Assembly: GCF_041146395.1 (NCBI RefSeq)
Contig: NC_090989.1
Location: 51,672,501-51,736,500, forward strand
DNA: 64,000 nt
Direction: 5' to 3'
DNA from: Eulemur rufifrons
Lineage: Eukaryota; Chordata; Mammalia; Primates; Lemuridae
The stretch's first letter is position 1. The number at the start of each line of letters is the position of its first letter. This document shows positions 35,096 through 48,085 of the stretch, piece after piece. Made by a program: the position numbers and the translations under genes. The notes beneath the pieces are model-generated. The model saw nothing but the letters and a program-made list of their open reading frames with translations. It ran no database searches and was not told the origin of the DNA.

Positions 35096-36524
35096 AGGTG
35101 AGGATTGTGAGTTCCTTCATGCTCCACCAGGAAATGAAAGAGACTGGGTAAGGGTAGAAGTGAGTTCAAGTTCCACATATTATCAGGCAGGAGAACTGAC
35201 AAAACGCCCTTGGTTTAGTTCTCACCTACTTCCCTGAGATAGTGAGTTCTCTGCTAAACAAATTCTTCAGTGCAAAAATATTTTTTCATAGTAGCTTAGG
35301 GTTAATTGTATCATGCATATGAAATACATAGTTACATATTCTAAGAGCATACAAAGCCAAAGCTTGTAGATATTAATTCGAGTTATGGCCAACGTACATA
35401 AGCCTTAAACCATATCACCCTTTTACCTGTATCTATATCCTTTAAATATTGATGGTGAGAGACAGCAGTCTGTTTACAAAAGTATGTTCTGTTGTAAATA
35501 TAGAGCAACATCATGCCAAATGGAAGTATTTATGGTCCAAGATACTTTCATTGCCATCTACCTATGAAAAGCAAACTGAAATATATAATCAGATGGTTTA
35601 ACTTAAAGCTATTATAATTCTTACCATTTGGTGGTAAAAACAGCAAAAATCAGATAATTCTGATTTACATATGTGATTTGAATGGTTAAATCAGAAATAG
35701 AAAATATTGGGATATTTTCATCTCTGTAAATTGCTTCCTATATTAAATGGGCTTCCTATGCTTTTTGGAAACCCCAACTTTTTCCCCATCTGGATCATAA
35801 TATAGTATATATGACATTCCACTAAATAAAGAAGATGTTTGAAGTACTATTTGCAGCACCTTTTTCTTTTTGGTAGATTAGGACAATATAATATAAAAAT
35901 AGCATCTCAAGGGAAGATTAAGTTTGTGACAAAGCTGTTAGTAATTCACTTTGGTCTTTGGTGTCCCCAGCTGCCATCCTTGCTATCTCTGCTCTTTCCT
36001 TCCTGCTGTTCCTACCCTTCTCCAGGTACGCAGAGCTCCTGCTTGACCAGATTTCTTCTTTCATGAAGAGAAATTATCTGGTTAATAAATTGATGGATGT
36101 CTTTACATAGAAGTATTTCTGTTTTAAGATTAGTCTATAGCATGACTGCAGAGCTCAAACAAGGCAATAGATGTGTGGAATTCTAAACACAAATACAGGC
36201 AATTTAGGGAGAGGAGAGTCTTTCAGGTTCCCTTAAAATTATAGCATCTAAATGATACCACAAGCCCCACCTCTGAAAATTAAGGCTGATTCCAAGGATA
36301 TCAGCTATGAAAAAGAATTGAAAGTTTTTAAGTTCTGGAATAAACAAAATAGTAGAGTCCAGTGGCCCTGAAAAGACCTCTCTGTTGTCACAGTAGCTTT
36401 TATACACAGAGAATTACTAACTAAAATTTCAAAATTATAAAGTTTCATTTTGTTGTCTTTTTAAAATGTACATATGCCTAAGCTAAATAACATTCTAAGC
36501 TTAATAAAATATCCAGCCAACATT
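35096..36524. other. Unique AT-rich sequence
   Basis: No gene or named repeat recognised. 35940-36060 is C/T-rich ('ctttccttcctgctgttcctacccttctccag|gtac') but without a supported exon. Confidence 0.5.
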
Positions 36525-36800
36525 TTCTAAGATACTTTCCTGTGCTTGACCATGTGCCAGGTACAAAGAATACAAAGATATTCATGTAAGCAACTCAGTA
36601 ATTAGGTAGGAAGCCAGACATGCAAATAAATAACTAAAAGGAAATGTAATAAGTGCTTTAACAAAAGAACTTTCGCACAGCTGTGAGAGCACAGCGATGA
36701 GAGTAACTGAGTCACCTGGAAAAAGTCTCAGAAGACTTTTTATAAAAGGTGACCTTTTAACTGGATCCAAAATAAGTGCAGTTTTTGATCAAAGGAAGAA
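36525..36800 (+). mobile_element. Ancient mammal-wide repeat, family unassigned (unit 3)
   Basis: 'gaccatgtgccaggtacaaagaatacaaagatattcatg', 'agacatgcaaataaataactaaaagg', 'gtcacctggaaaaagtctcagaagactttttataaaaggtgacctttta' follow the same family head and middle as the other units. Confidence 0.6.
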
Positions 36801-37149
36801 GACAGCAAGCACAAAGCTGCAGGGAGTTGAAAGTACTCTACAAAAATGGGAAGAATCAAACATGTGAATGAAATAATCTCCGTTTATTTATACCTTCTTT
36901 TAGGTCCTAGGGAAAAATGTGACTGTTTCCAAACTCAAAGAATGTTCATGTGTGGCGTCTTGATTAAATCTTAAGACATAACTATGCACTAATAAACCCA
37001 TGTCCTGAAAATATGCACATGGGTATTTTACTGAGAAAACATATATCAACAAAGATGTGATTAGACATGGAAACTACTAGATATAAGCCAGTAGGCATCC
37101 AGATAAAAAACAAAATTTTAAAATTGTGGTTTTATTTATTTTTACTTAT
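36801..37149. other. Unique sequence
   Basis: Nothing recognised. Confidence 0.5.
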
Positions 37150-37330
37150 CTGAATTCAGCCACCGATTTATTTAATATTTTTGAATGTCTACTAGTTGCC
37201 ACGTGCTTTTCAAGGCACTGGGTTTTTATAAGAGAATAAACCAAAGGAACCTGAATTACATTCCTAACAGAGATGGAAAATAAACAAGAAACAAATATGT
37301 AATGGCTAAATGTAGCTAACTTGAAGCATT
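37150..37330 (+). mobile_element. Ancient mammal-wide repeat, family unassigned (unit 4)
   Basis: 'gaatgtctactagttgccacgtgcttttcaaggcactgggtttttataagagaataaacc' then 'gagatggaaaataaacaagaaacaaatatgtaatgg' parallels units 1 and 3. Confidence 0.55.
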
Positions 37331-37711
37331 TAGCAAGCAGCTCCAGCAAAAGTAGAAAAGCCAGATGAAATACAAGGAAAATAATGAACCTTTTGATTTA
37401 AGGGATTAGCAATTGGCTGAATCTATGAGAACGTGAGGAGCCAAGATCATAGGGACTTTGGAACCACAGCGAGGTCAGCAGACATTCTGGTTGCCATTTT
37501 TTCCTCCCAGGCCAATTCTTGGAATGGGGCTAAATGCTAAGAACCAAGTCAGAGGGTTACACACCCCTACTGTGTACAGATGTCACCTGGTATATCAGGG
37601 TGATCATCCTGAATATCAGGGTTTGGGGAATAGGCACTGGAAATTATGCTATGATACTCTGGGCTATTGCTATTACTATCCCTTGTCCTTTGACTCTGAC
37701 CCAGGAGTTTC

Positions 37712-37750
37712 ATAAAGCAGCTTCTATAAAGCAGCTTCTATAAAGCTCTA
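37712..37750. repeat. 14-bp tandem repeat (about 2.5 copies)
   Basis: 'ataaagcagcttct' occurs twice in direct succession, followed by a partial third 'ataaagct'. A small replication-slippage duplication. Confidence 0.9.
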
Positions 37751-38529
37751 CAACTGAGCTTTGAGCAATCTCTTGGGACAAAACACACAAAGAAAAATGG
37801 AGCTTTCAATAGATCCAGAATGTAAAAATCCCAGATCCTATGGAGAAAGGGAGGCCCATAAAAGTATGTCAGACACTACCAGATTTCAATGTGTTATATT
37901 TGATTAAGCTACATGGGGCAAAGAATTAAAAGCTAAATAGGAAACAACTAAAAAGCAGAGTTTACTGCAGTCTTCCCCTGCTGAAGAGACAGAAATTGTT
38001 CAAGACTATCCAACAAGGAGAATTTTAAGACATGCTTTATGTCCTAGCATAGAGCTCATGAACATATGTGTAATTTCCACTTGTGACTGCAGCTCCCAGG
38101 GATTCTATACACTCATGCTAGATCAGAGTCAGGCTTTAGCAATTTGTCAAAAATTTTAGTTGAATTCTTCTGAACAGATTTTTTGGGGTCCAGCATCTAC
38201 TCCAGGAAAGAAAATGCTCATAGTCTATTTCACCATTCAGGTGAATATCTTCCCTTAGATTTTAGGTTAGTTGGTTGTCTCACAATATCAATTCTCTGAT
38301 GAGTCTGAGGACAGCTGTGAATTTGCAAATTATCTATTTTTTTTATATTGTAAGGGAAGAAATGATGCTTTTTCCCAGCTTTTCATATCCTAAGCAGAAG
38401 CCAGAAGATAACTTTCTCTTTTCATAACCACTAAACACACAGTTCCTTTGTATGTTGGGAAAGAAATAGTCACACGTCACCCCCCCTTTACAGCACTGCT
38501 TTTCTTGAATTTTTGAACTTTATACATTC
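37751..38529. other. Unique sequence
   Basis: Nothing recognised. Open frames near 37458-37743 are incidental. Confidence 0.5.
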
Positions 38530-38690
38530 ATATGTTCCCACCACAAAAAATAAGTATTTGAGGTTTGTAGATATGCTAATTAGCTTGATTTAATAATTCC
38601 ATATTGTATAAATATAACATCACTGTGTACCTCCCAAAATATATAACTATAATTTGTCAATTTACAATGAAATTAAAAAATAAAAAAGAA
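38530..38690 (+). mobile_element. L1M 3' end fragment
   Basis: 'gtagatatgctaattagcttgatttaataattccatattgtataaatat' followed by 'tgtacctcccaaaatatataactataatttgtcaattt' and an A-rich tail is the 3' UTR end of L1MA/L1MB-type elements, in sense orientation. Confidence 0.75.
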
Positions 38691-40390
38691 GTAATCCAAT
38701 AATTATAAAATTCTTTGGGGAAATAACCTAATACTTACTGAAATGTTCAGCACATGCCTTTGGATTTACTCTGTCAAAATACGTCAGTCCGTTGGCATGT
38801 ATAGCTTTTTTAGGTTATATACAAACAGATGGCCCAGAAGTGTCAGACCTCTCATCATAAACTAGGGGAGTGACAGGCAAATTAATGAAACACATGTCCT
38901 TTATTCTGATATTAATTGTGCTACCATATGATAAAACACTTTAAAATTAGGCTTTATGAAACACTCTTTGCGATAGCAATTATAAAACTGGAAGAGAGTT
39001 GTCTTTCAACAAATTTCACCAAATTAACTAAAGGTACTAAAATTAAATTAGCAAGTAGTCTTTGGTTAATATCAGGTTATGTCCTAACTGATAAATAAGT
39101 GACCCATATTTGGCCTAAGCAGGACATTAGACTTAAGAAAAAAAGATTGTATTTTGTTTGAATAAATCAATTTGGAAAAAATACTTCTTGAAGAATATCT
39201 TGGAAAATAGAGGGTTTGGGGGAAAGCTTGTTAAACACAGGTCAGTTTCCTACCAGATAAAAAGGCTTGTTTACAATTAATCTGATGGTGAGAAAAAGGC
39301 TTTTAATTAGATTTCTAACACAAAATGGGAAAGGATAGGTTTGGGGTCTGAAACACAGAAGAGTTCAGCCATCTGCTGCCAACTAGCTTTTGCCAACATG
39401 TGATTTGCAAGTTAAATTATGCCAGCTGATGACATATGGTACTTCCTTCTTCTTTAAATATCTTACTCAAAATGAGTTTGCTGCTCTACCACTTGCCTAA
39501 ATACTAAATGCTCTCAAATGCTGAGTTTGGACTTTCAGAAGTCACAGCAGTTGCCATAGTTTTCCTTAGCAAACAAATCTAAGTAAAGGAACATAGATCT
39601 AAGTTGCTGGCTCATGTATTATTGTCTTGCGGCATGACTGTGAGTTATAGAAATTTGATCGCAGAGATGTTCAAATTTGGAATTTACAATCTTAAAATTT
39701 TCTTCACAATTTAGGATAATGAGGTAGAAAAGACAAAAGTCACCTTGCTAGATTTTGATTTGTACGTGAGGAAGAGGCGAGATGGTCTAAAGAAGTCAAA
39801 AACCTATTTGAAGCCACCGCTTCATCTCTAGCAGGATGTGTCTGTCAGCTGGCAGAAGAGTTGAGACTTAAACTGGAGCAGCTGTCAAAAATTCAAACCA
39901 TCAACACACTGTAAAATGATGTTTTCTTATTCCCAGTGGCCTAAAGCTGCAAAATTCTGTTTCCCTCAAGGTTTTAGGCTTGGTAATAGCTATAGTTTTG
40001 TCTTCAGCATTATTGATCCAATCTGGCTTGAATTAAGCCACAACATTTTTCCAGACACTTTCATCACTCAACCTCCACAAAAGTCTCCATTAACAATTTT
40101 AAAAGGAATTAACTAAACAAATCTATGTAAGCCAATAACTATAATTATGTTAAGACTATATAAACACACAAACATATGCACACACATGCACATTTATCTT
40201 TAGCCAATCACACCACAAATTTCTCTACCTGTGATCCCTATGGTCACCTGAAGGCAGGAACTTGAGGCTACATGCTTGGAAATGATGGAGATTATCGATC
40301 ATAGTTTTTGTCTCAGCTGTTTGTACTCCCTATCCAGGCATGCTTTTTGATCATGACTGTAACTTACAGCTACCAACGGCAGTGGTCTTC
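38691..40390. other. Repeat-poor unique sequence
   Basis: No gene recognised. 39830-39915 contains 'ggagcagctgtcaaaaattcaaac' (an E-box next to a TGTCA word) and could be a regulatory element, but nothing proves it. Confidence 0.4.
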
Positions 40391-40426
40391 AGATAAGACT
40401 TGGTCTCCAGATAAGACTTGGTTTCC
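40391..40426. repeat. 18-bp tandem duplication carrying two GATA motifs
   Basis: 'agataagacttggtctcc' (40391-40408) is followed directly by 'agataagacttggtttcc' (40409-40426), one mismatch. Each copy begins with AGATAAG, the WGATAR consensus for GATA factors, in the same orientation 18 bp apart. Confidence 0.9.
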
Positions 40427-42734
40427 TGGCCAACTTGCTATATTTTCTCCAATTGCCACTGTGATCCACATCACTACAAAATCAAACTCCTTCTCTTCAC
40501 TATATTCATCTGTTATAAAGTAAAAAATTTATGGATTTCCCAAATATGGCAACATATTTCAAATTACATTATTTCTGTGGTCACAAGAGGATTTAAAAGT
40601 TATGTAATAAACAAATAAGTAACAACTTGGATGAATGAATAGACACACATAAAGTAAAATGCTGGTCGAGCATGCAATGGTTATTTTGGGTTTCCTTGGG
40701 AATTCAAGGATGGTGCTTAGCAATGGGGATTTTAGGGAAACTTAGTAGGGAAACATGAGCACTGGCCAGTCAGAACATAGCTATTAATAGTTTAGAATAT
40801 TATCTTGGACCTGGAAGCCCCTGCCTGCATCAGGAATTAAAACTTTAATTGCTGGATTGTGGCAAGAGGTAGAAACAAAGCAGTAACAGATAGGAGAAAA
40901 CTTGAGAGAATTAGGAAAGTTGCTATATAAAATTGGTCAAAAATCATTTTTATATTTTAACAACTGATATGGTATATTGTTATACAATGCTGAATACTAA
41001 TCCTGGTCTATAGATTTGCTTCCAACATTCTCAATAATAAATCTTTCTAACACGTAGAGTTTCAGAAAATGAATCTTCATAGTTCTAAAGGATACATTAA
41101 ATCCTGAATTTAACTCTATCATGTCTCTTTATGCCACTGCTATCAATAAAGCACAGAAAAATTTTGTACTTACTCAAAGAGAAGTAAACGTAGTATGTGT
41201 ATGTCTGTCTGTTCTGGAAATGGCAGATAAAATTTGACTACCTAATAGTTCTAAGTGCTTGAATGTATGACCCAAATGTCTTAGCTTTACCAGGCTTTGA
41301 ATACAGATATTGTCACATCAATAGTAAAGTCTTATTTCCTGTATTTAACTCCCACCTTTACTGGAAGGTGTTCTACCCCACCCCACTCACGCTATTTTGG
41401 AGAGTCTTGGATAATGTGTGTCATGAGCTACGAAGCAGAGTGCCAGCTGCAGCAGCCACATGACATGCTCCATGTTTTTCCTGCCTTTTACTCTCCTGCC
41501 CTTTTTAGGACTCTCTACACCTGAGGTTTCTCGACTGCACCTCAGATGCTGCTGCTGCCGCTGATAATGATAATATTTTGAGTGCTTTGCTCCATAAATT
41601 GTATGCTTTCTGCTGCTGTCTGGACTTCAGGTTGTCTGTAGAGAGAATATTCCAGTCACTAACCTCGTGTGGCACTTTGTCACCAAGGCCATGAGGTGTT
41701 TCCACGTTTTGCCCTTTTTCACAAAGTCCTTCCACTTCTGCTTTAACCTCCATTTGGTAAGTGTTCCCCCTGACCTCAGAACAATTCTAGAACAGTGAAT
41801 TGGATGGCTTACGGCAGGATGCGACTCAGACTGGACCGTGAGAGTGTCCATCGGCTTGCATGCATTTACCCAAGCAATGCCAAGTAGAATCCTTCTCAGG
41901 GGTTGACAAGGCTAACGAAGAAGGGATGGTTTTTCTCCTTCTGTAAGATCATAATTTTTAATAACTAGCTAAGTCTGGAGCTTCCAGGAGCCATTGTGAT
42001 ACCACATGGAGACAGTCCGTCTGAGAATAAAGCCAAGAAGAGACAAGCACAGCATGATTCAGAGTTGTGCTCTCTAATAGAGTAGCTACCGTGTGGCATT
42101 TTACATTCAAACTCATTCAAATTAGATTAAAACCTTCATTTCCTCAGTTGCCATTAGCCACACTTCAAGTACTCAATAGTCACATGTAACAATTGTATTG
42201 GACAGTTCAGATACAGAACATTTCTTTTTTTTTTTTTGCAAGAACACTTTATTTTTTATTAATTTATAATAAGATTCAAATTAATATACTAATACAAGAT
42301 TTCTTGGCTGATTATTTAAACTTTTATAGGGATATATCTTCAAAACATATTTTTACTCAAGCACCCATTTATATACAATCAATATACTAGTTTCTTTCAT
42401 TGTGGAGTATTTTATTGGACAGGATGATCTAGAGGAAGGAGTAGAGTCCTAATTTCATCCTTCAGATCCCTGGATCCAGCATTGTCTAAAGCTAGAGCCA
42501 CCTTAAATTTCATTTTCATTTAAGCTAGAATAATGAAAGCTTGTTTAAGTTACATTTGTGACTTTTAAAAAATTATGAGCAGAAACTAACCCTCAGACCT
42601 TTTCCCCTGTACCAGATTCAGAAAACAAACAACCTTACCATATTTTCCTAATTTCTTCCCATGACCTTTCCTGACAAGGCTTAACCTCACCCTCTTCAGA
42701 ACACAAACACACACATCCATAAACATATGTACTT
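40427..42734. other. Mostly unique; GC-richer, CTG-containing part at 41400-41850
   Basis: 41440-41640 has clustered CTG/CAG words ('gctgcagcagcc', 'gctgctgctgccgctgataatgataat', 'ctgctgctgt') and minus frames of 82 and 74 codons (41505-41753, 41627-41851) containing a poly-Ala run that is only a translated CTG stretch. No known domain. 42225-42238 is a T-run. The rest is AT-rich without recognised features. Confidence 0.4.
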
Positions 42735-43440
42735 CCTATGAAAAGAGATCTGGGGACAGGGTTTGGTAGGTGTTAGCACAAAGCCAGTCTCTACTGTCAA
42801 AGATAACCAAAGCTGAACAGTAGTTAAAGCACTGAAAACAGATTTTATTCAGTAATTGCTACCAAGGGAAAATGCTGAGCCACATTCTGATTTTCACAGA
42901 GGTGACTGGGCATTTTGAAGCAGGGACTCAAGTAAAAGAATACAGAGTTGGTCGGTGTAAATGCCATGGGGCCAGCTGTGTCTGCTGGCTGACAATTACT
43001 AAAGTTGGAATTCTATCCTCCCACAGAGCCTGGATGACAGAGGCCCTCTTCTTAGTGATGATTACATTTCAAAGGAATGTATTTCTTGGTCCTTGAGAAA
43101 GATACTCCTGAGTTGTAGGAGATACACATACATCTCGAAGTGACAGAGAAAGGATTCACAATTGTAAGCCTTTTTAAATAAATACTCCAAGAAAGGGAGG
43201 CCTAGCATTAGGTGTTGGCTAGAACAAAGGGAAAATTCTTTTGCCAGCCCAGAGCTTTTCTAGATGGGAACTCAAAAGGTGGCTGGGTTGTCCCAGGGAT
43301 GGGGGATTAGGCTGCTAGAAGCCATGTTAAAGTTTGGTCAAATCCCAGTGCAGGAGTTTCAATGGAGCGTTTATGCTGAGAGTTCCTTGCAGGTCTCACT
43401 ACCTAGATTTTTCCGGAAAGCACAACCAAACATAAATTAT
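42735..43440 (-). mobile_element. Solo LTR of an endogenous retrovirus, family unassigned (copy B)
   Basis: The same family as 3235-3830. Shared ordered features are the AATAAA-like minus-strand signal near 42845-42855, 'cctcccacagag', 'ttacatttcaaaggaatgtatttcttggtccttgagaaagatactcctgagttgtag' (copy A: 'ctacatttctttcaaaaggatggctcctaggtcctaaggaaagatattcctggtttgtaa') and 'aaagtttggtcaa'. Copies are strongly diverged, so insertion is old. Confidence 0.5.
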
Positions 43441-43464
43441 GTAATCTGATCCACAACAGCAGCC

Positions 43465-43605
43465 CTCTATGTCAATATCATTATCCCTTTTACAGGTGAA
43501 GGAATCAAAGCTCAGAGGGATCGATCCACTTGTACAGAGCACATACTGAGAAAATAAAAAGCAAATTGGAACTCAAATTTCTGACAAAACATAGTGTTTT
43601 TCCTC
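43465..43605 (+). mobile_element. MIR SINE fragment
   Basis: 'atgtcaatatcattatcccttttacaggtgaaggaatcaaagctcagaggga' followed by 'aaattggaactcaaatttctgac' follows the MIR 3' half. Confidence 0.75.
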
Positions 43606-44479
43606 ATATTACCCATAACTTTATCTCCCTATAGATCTTCCTAATTTTCCATGCATGTTTCTGTAACTAGTTTTCGCAGAAGTGCCCTTGCCTTTAAATG
43701 ACAAAGCCCATAAGATGTGACTAGAAAGAAAAAAAAATCCTCACAAAACTTTAAGAAGCTGTGATTAACAGGCAGCAGGTATATAAACTGAAAGTGTGCG
43801 ACTCATATCCATTGTCATCTCAGCAAATGGCTTGGTCCCAAAGTTGCTGAAGGGGGAAATTTGATTATCTTTGCTTCCCCAGAAGACTGATAAATCGAAT
43901 TCAGACTGCTATTGTTCCAGATACAGCCTGAATCTTCCATAGGATTTTAATCAGCAGCAGCATTATGTAGCATATGGGAGCTATTTGGCTGAAAGGAGAC
44001 TCCAACTGTCACTGGTACATCCGCCCAACATGAAAGGAAAATAATAACACGAAATAATGGGGCTTTCTTATCTGCAGAGCAGCTTCCCTCTGAGAAACTC
44101 TGGGGTTTGCTGCATTACATCTCTACAACATCCTGTTAGGTGGGACAAGGAGCTACTTGACTGTAATCTTGGATGCTTACTGGCTGATCCCACCAACAAT
44201 TTAATGTCTTTCATAGCTTTTTCTGTGACCTTATCTATAAATCCTATTTCCTCTTACTTTTCAATCTCTTCTGTTGTCTTTGTTTTTTGATTAACTTTCA
44301 CCCATTCCTTCCCATTTATACTGCCGCATCCTTCACTCCTCTTTCCCGGTACTAATTTTCTTCCTTTTTTATAAAAGCCTAGATAGGAAATCAGGATTCA
44401 TACAGCAATCGAGTATATAACTTAATTATATCATCCTATTTTTCTATGGTGATGGTCAAATTTAGACATCACCTTACTT
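43606..44479. other. Unique sequence
   Basis: No gene or repeat recognised. A 77-codon frame (44057-44290) has no domain. Confidence 0.5.
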
Positions 44480-44640
44480 ATTCACTCCCTTGGTCACCGA
44501 AATGCTATTGAATGTGTTTATTTCAGGATTTAAAGGTGTGTAACACATGGTCCTTTCCTTCAAGCATGGACGACACACAAACAGCTAATGGCAGTACAAT
44601 ATGATAAGTGTCATCTTTTTGAGCCCATTAAAGTACAGGA
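44480..44640 (+). mobile_element. Ancient mammal-wide repeat, family unassigned (unit 5)
   Basis: 'gaatgtgtttatttcaggatttaaaggtgtgtaacacatggtcctttccttcaagcatggacgacacac' then 'gcagtacaatatgataagtgtca' follows the head of the same family. Confidence 0.5.
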
Positions 44641-45694
44641 AAAACAGACGGTTAGCAGTGGGGTGCCAATGATGGCTGGTGCCTAGAGCTTTCAGGTGCC
44701 AGAGCCAGGCTCAGAAAGCAGTCACCAGGTTTCTTTCATCCCCTTCTCCACTTTCTTGACATCTCTTGACATTCCCCAGCCACCACCCTCACCCTTAGAA
44801 AGGGTGTGAAAATATATTATGAAGAATTGTTTAACAGTCTTACACACGCCTGAGAATGGTATTAACTGAGCTCACTTGGTAACCCATGAGGTCAGCATTT
44901 TATTTTAGTTAAACTAAGAGTCTAAATCTAAAATTCTTGGCATATATGGACATATATTTTTTCTAATTACAGAAAAGATGAAGAATGAATTATTGGCACT
45001 ATTAGGAAGCAAAACAGAATTTTGAAACAAAATGTCAAGACTTTCTTGAAATTCCTATATTTTGTCCAAGATGTGGAGTAAAAAGTGGTGAGCTGGTCAA
45101 TGCCAGTTTTAAGCCCTTGGGTAAGAGATAAACGTTTTCAAATGACAGGGAGAAGGATGGTTGGAAGTAGAACTGGTCATGAATTACACACTGATTCAGT
45201 GGTGGAGCCATGTACTAAGACATGATTTCCTTTCCCTGTCTGTTGTACCTAATTATCTAACTTCAAAAACTCACCTGACAGAAGGGAGAGGAGATGCTTT
45301 CTTTACTACGGCATTGCCATCAAAGTGCTCACGATTTGAAAAGGAATGCTTAAAATAAAGAGTGCTTGCACAAGAAAATCTATGTTGAATTTGTACTAGA
45401 GTGGGAATTCAGTAAAAGAGAATTCTTCCTTCAGAATTAGTGATGAAAAAAACCTATTTCATTAGCATCAAACTCTAGGAAAAATCAGGCAGCAGAACAA
45501 TTCTGGGTGTCTTAGATAAGGCCTGAAAATGAGACTGTAGTCACTTGGGATTCTGAGATGAGTGACAGTGTTGTTGAGGTTTTATGCTGAGTGTAAAAAT
45601 TAGGTAGCAAAAGGGCTCAAGGTAAGATTGTAATATAATTAATTAATTTTTTTTACTAAAATTATAAACATGTTTTCATTTCTTCTTTGTGTAA
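44641..45694. other. Unique sequence
   Basis: Nothing recognised; 44690-44810 is somewhat GC-richer. Confidence 0.5.
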
Positions 45695-45770
45695 ACATAG
45701 TACCTGGGACATAATAGATGCTAAATAAATGTTTATTCCATGAATGAATGAATAAAAAATGAATTAACAT
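45695..45770 (+). mobile_element. L2/MIR tail
   Basis: 'atagtacctgggacataatagatgctaaataaatgtttattccatgaatgaatgaataaa' is the typical tail shared by MIR and L2 elements. Confidence 0.7.
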
Positions 45771-46299
45771 TATTTTCAAATGCTCCAAAATAAGATTAAA
45801 AATGACTTGCTTAACGAATTACAAAAATAAAAACTCATTAGATTCAAAAGTTATAACCAGGGAACTTCTAAAAACTACACACAAAAAGTTCCAAACACAC
45901 TTATTATCCTCCCACAAGTTTGTTAATCACTATAATTGCAGAACTGGTACTTTTGAGGCTAATGGGCTAATTGCTTCAACAAATATCCCAAAAGCCTCAC
46001 TGTCTTCACACAATGGACTTTTCTTTCTTGCTTATGTGTGAGTCCAAGATAGGAGTGGTATGTGGAGGCAAGAAGCTCTGCACCACAAAGTTATTCAGGG
46101 ACTCTAATCTTTTAAAACTATTGGTTCTTCCATCCCCTATCTCCTAATAGGTCTCTCCTGGATCCCCTACATTTAGACAGAAGATGATGGGAGAGATGAA
46201 GCATATGGTGAATGGTATGGGAGGATTTGTGGTCCAGGCAGGAAAATGAGCACATTACTTCTGCCCACATCCTACTCAGTCTTTGACTTTATGGTAGAA
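45771..46299. other. Unique sequence
   Basis: Nothing recognised. A 79-codon frame at 45802-46041 has no domain. Confidence 0.5.
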
Positions 46300-46540
46300 A
46301 AGCTGAAGAATTTCATTTTGATAAGTAATAGGCACTGTTGGTTTTTAAGCAGAGAAATGGCCAAGATGAAGGTGGGGAATTACATTGGCCAGGCTGAATG
46401 GAAGACCCTAGTGAGAACGCAGTGAGGGGACAAAGCAGACATAGGGAGACCTGTTAGGAATCTATTGCAGTAATGTGGACAGAGAATGAGGAGGCCCAGA
46501 CTGAAGTGGTATAACAGAAAAAGAATAACAAAAAAAGGAT
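46300..46540 (+). mobile_element. Ancient mammal-wide repeat, family unassigned (unit 6, 3' part)
   Basis: 'gtttttaagcagagaaatggccaagatgaag', 'attggccaggctgaatggaagacc' and 'gggagacctgttaggaatctattgcagtaatgtggacagagaatgagg' follow the 3' part of the same family in order. Confidence 0.65.
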
Positions 46541-47079
46541 GAAGCGGCAAGATATATTGACTGATTTGTTGAGTGAGCAGAAGAGAATTATAATATTCTC
46601 GGTTTATATATTTATAGAAATATATATTTAAATATGGGTGGTCTTTCAGTTAACCGATGCATGGTTTATTGCTTTGCTAATTTTTTTTCTCACAGGGATT
46701 AGCATAAAAAAGAAAGATTTAGATGTGAAGAAAAGTGCATAAAGTACAATGTCTGTGGGAAGTCATGGAAAGCTAATGAGGAATCAAAGAAAACAAACAA
46801 ATAAAAGGAATGTTTTGAAATTCAGTATATCACATTGAGGGTTTTAAAGTCAATGTGTGACAGCAAATTAAGTGTCCAAAGAGGAAAAATTATATTCAAA
46901 TATTTTCCTGTATTTGTTTTGTTGCTATTCTCCACAACTGTCAAACATTCAGATGCAAATAAAATGCTTGAATAAATAATTTCATTTTGGGCTATGACAA
47001 CTGGCTTACAGTACGCATTTTGGGGGATTTCTATAAAGATGTTGTTTTTGGTGCTTAGAATAGAAAAATTGTACCTGGG
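46541..47079. other. Unique AT-rich sequence
   Basis: A short AT palindromic run at about 46605-46635; nothing else recognised. Confidence 0.5.
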
Positions 47080-47190
47080 GAGGCTAACTGGTAACCAATT
47101 AATCAGACAATTGATCTAATGGAAATTAGCTTTAGTCACATTGTTGGCATGCATTATAGCAATTAACTAATGCTCAATAAGTTTAAAATA
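47080..47190. promoter_or_regulatory. Candidate regulatory element rich in homeodomain-core motifs
   Basis: Within about 110 bp there are many TAAT/ATTA cores: 'accaattaatcag', 'gatctaatgg', 'aaattagc', 'agcaattaactaatgc'. The block is repeat-free and has mixed composition, so the motif density is not just poly-AT. No expression or conservation evidence is available, so this is a hypothesis. Confidence 0.2.
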
Positions 47191-47869
47191 CAAAATGTAA
47201 AGTCCATTACTTAGACAAAGAAGGGTGCCATGAATCCCTGAAAAGACATATATATCTACAGTTTAAAGCCTTCCTGCAGCCTTTCTGGAATTTATGCAAG
47301 ACATAGCCACAGCAGCAGGACTGAGCACAAGGTGATCCCTTTAGTGGTAACAACAGCCAGAGACAGGAACTGCATGGGAATGAGCACTTCAGTTTCCTTG
47401 AACCTATCAGCCCCTCCTCTTAGTCTTACTTGGGGCCTATTACCAGAGAAGTCCAGCATGTGCACGTTATCTCTGTACTGGGCCGATCAGGATAAAAGGA
47501 AAGAGACTTATTTTCTTTAGGTCTTCTACACACTTAATTCTGTTTATGGGAAGAAACAAATCCACGTACCTTCCTTGATTGTTCAATACAAAATTGGTAG
47601 TGATACTTTTAGGCACCTATGCTGTCTCCAGGCAACAGGAACATTTTAAATAAAATTTTCACTAATATGTCAACAATTATGCAATAATGTACATGTACAA
47701 GTACTCTATCAAATACACACCTTTTATTATACATATTCATAAAGTAGAATTTGAAATGTTTCAGCACACACATTTAATATGCTCATAAACACAGTAATAG
47801 ATTCAGAGTGAAAAATGGAGAAGAGTCCCTCGGCAGGAATATGTCATTACTACTAAATGATAAAGCACC
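47191..47869. other. Unique sequence
   Basis: Nothing recognised; a 62-codon frame at 47332-47520 has no domain. Confidence 0.5.
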
Positions 47870-48085
47870 AAAGAATATTTGAGCTACTATGAACCAATCC
47901 TTCACTCAATGCTTGTCACAACCAAATGAGGTAGCTACTAACATTATTCTCAATTTCCAGATGAGGAAACTGAGGCACAAGAAGGCAAAGTAACTTGCTG
48001 CAGGTCACATAGTTAATCATTTTGAAGTGGCAGAGTGAATTCAGGGACTCGACTGGCTGCAGGGTCCACCTGGTTAACCACTTGA
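47870..48085 (+). mobile_element. MIR SINE
   Basis: 'cttgtcacaaccaaatgaggtagctactaacattattctcaatttccagatgaggaaactgaggcac' through 'gtaacttgctgcaggtcacatagtt' and 'ctggttaaccac' follows the MIR core and 3' half. Confidence 0.9.

Noticed and set aside
41505..41851. Minus-strand frames with a poly-alanine run as a possible gene
   Set aside because: The alanines come from a translated CTG-rich stretch; no domain, splice context or start context supports coding.
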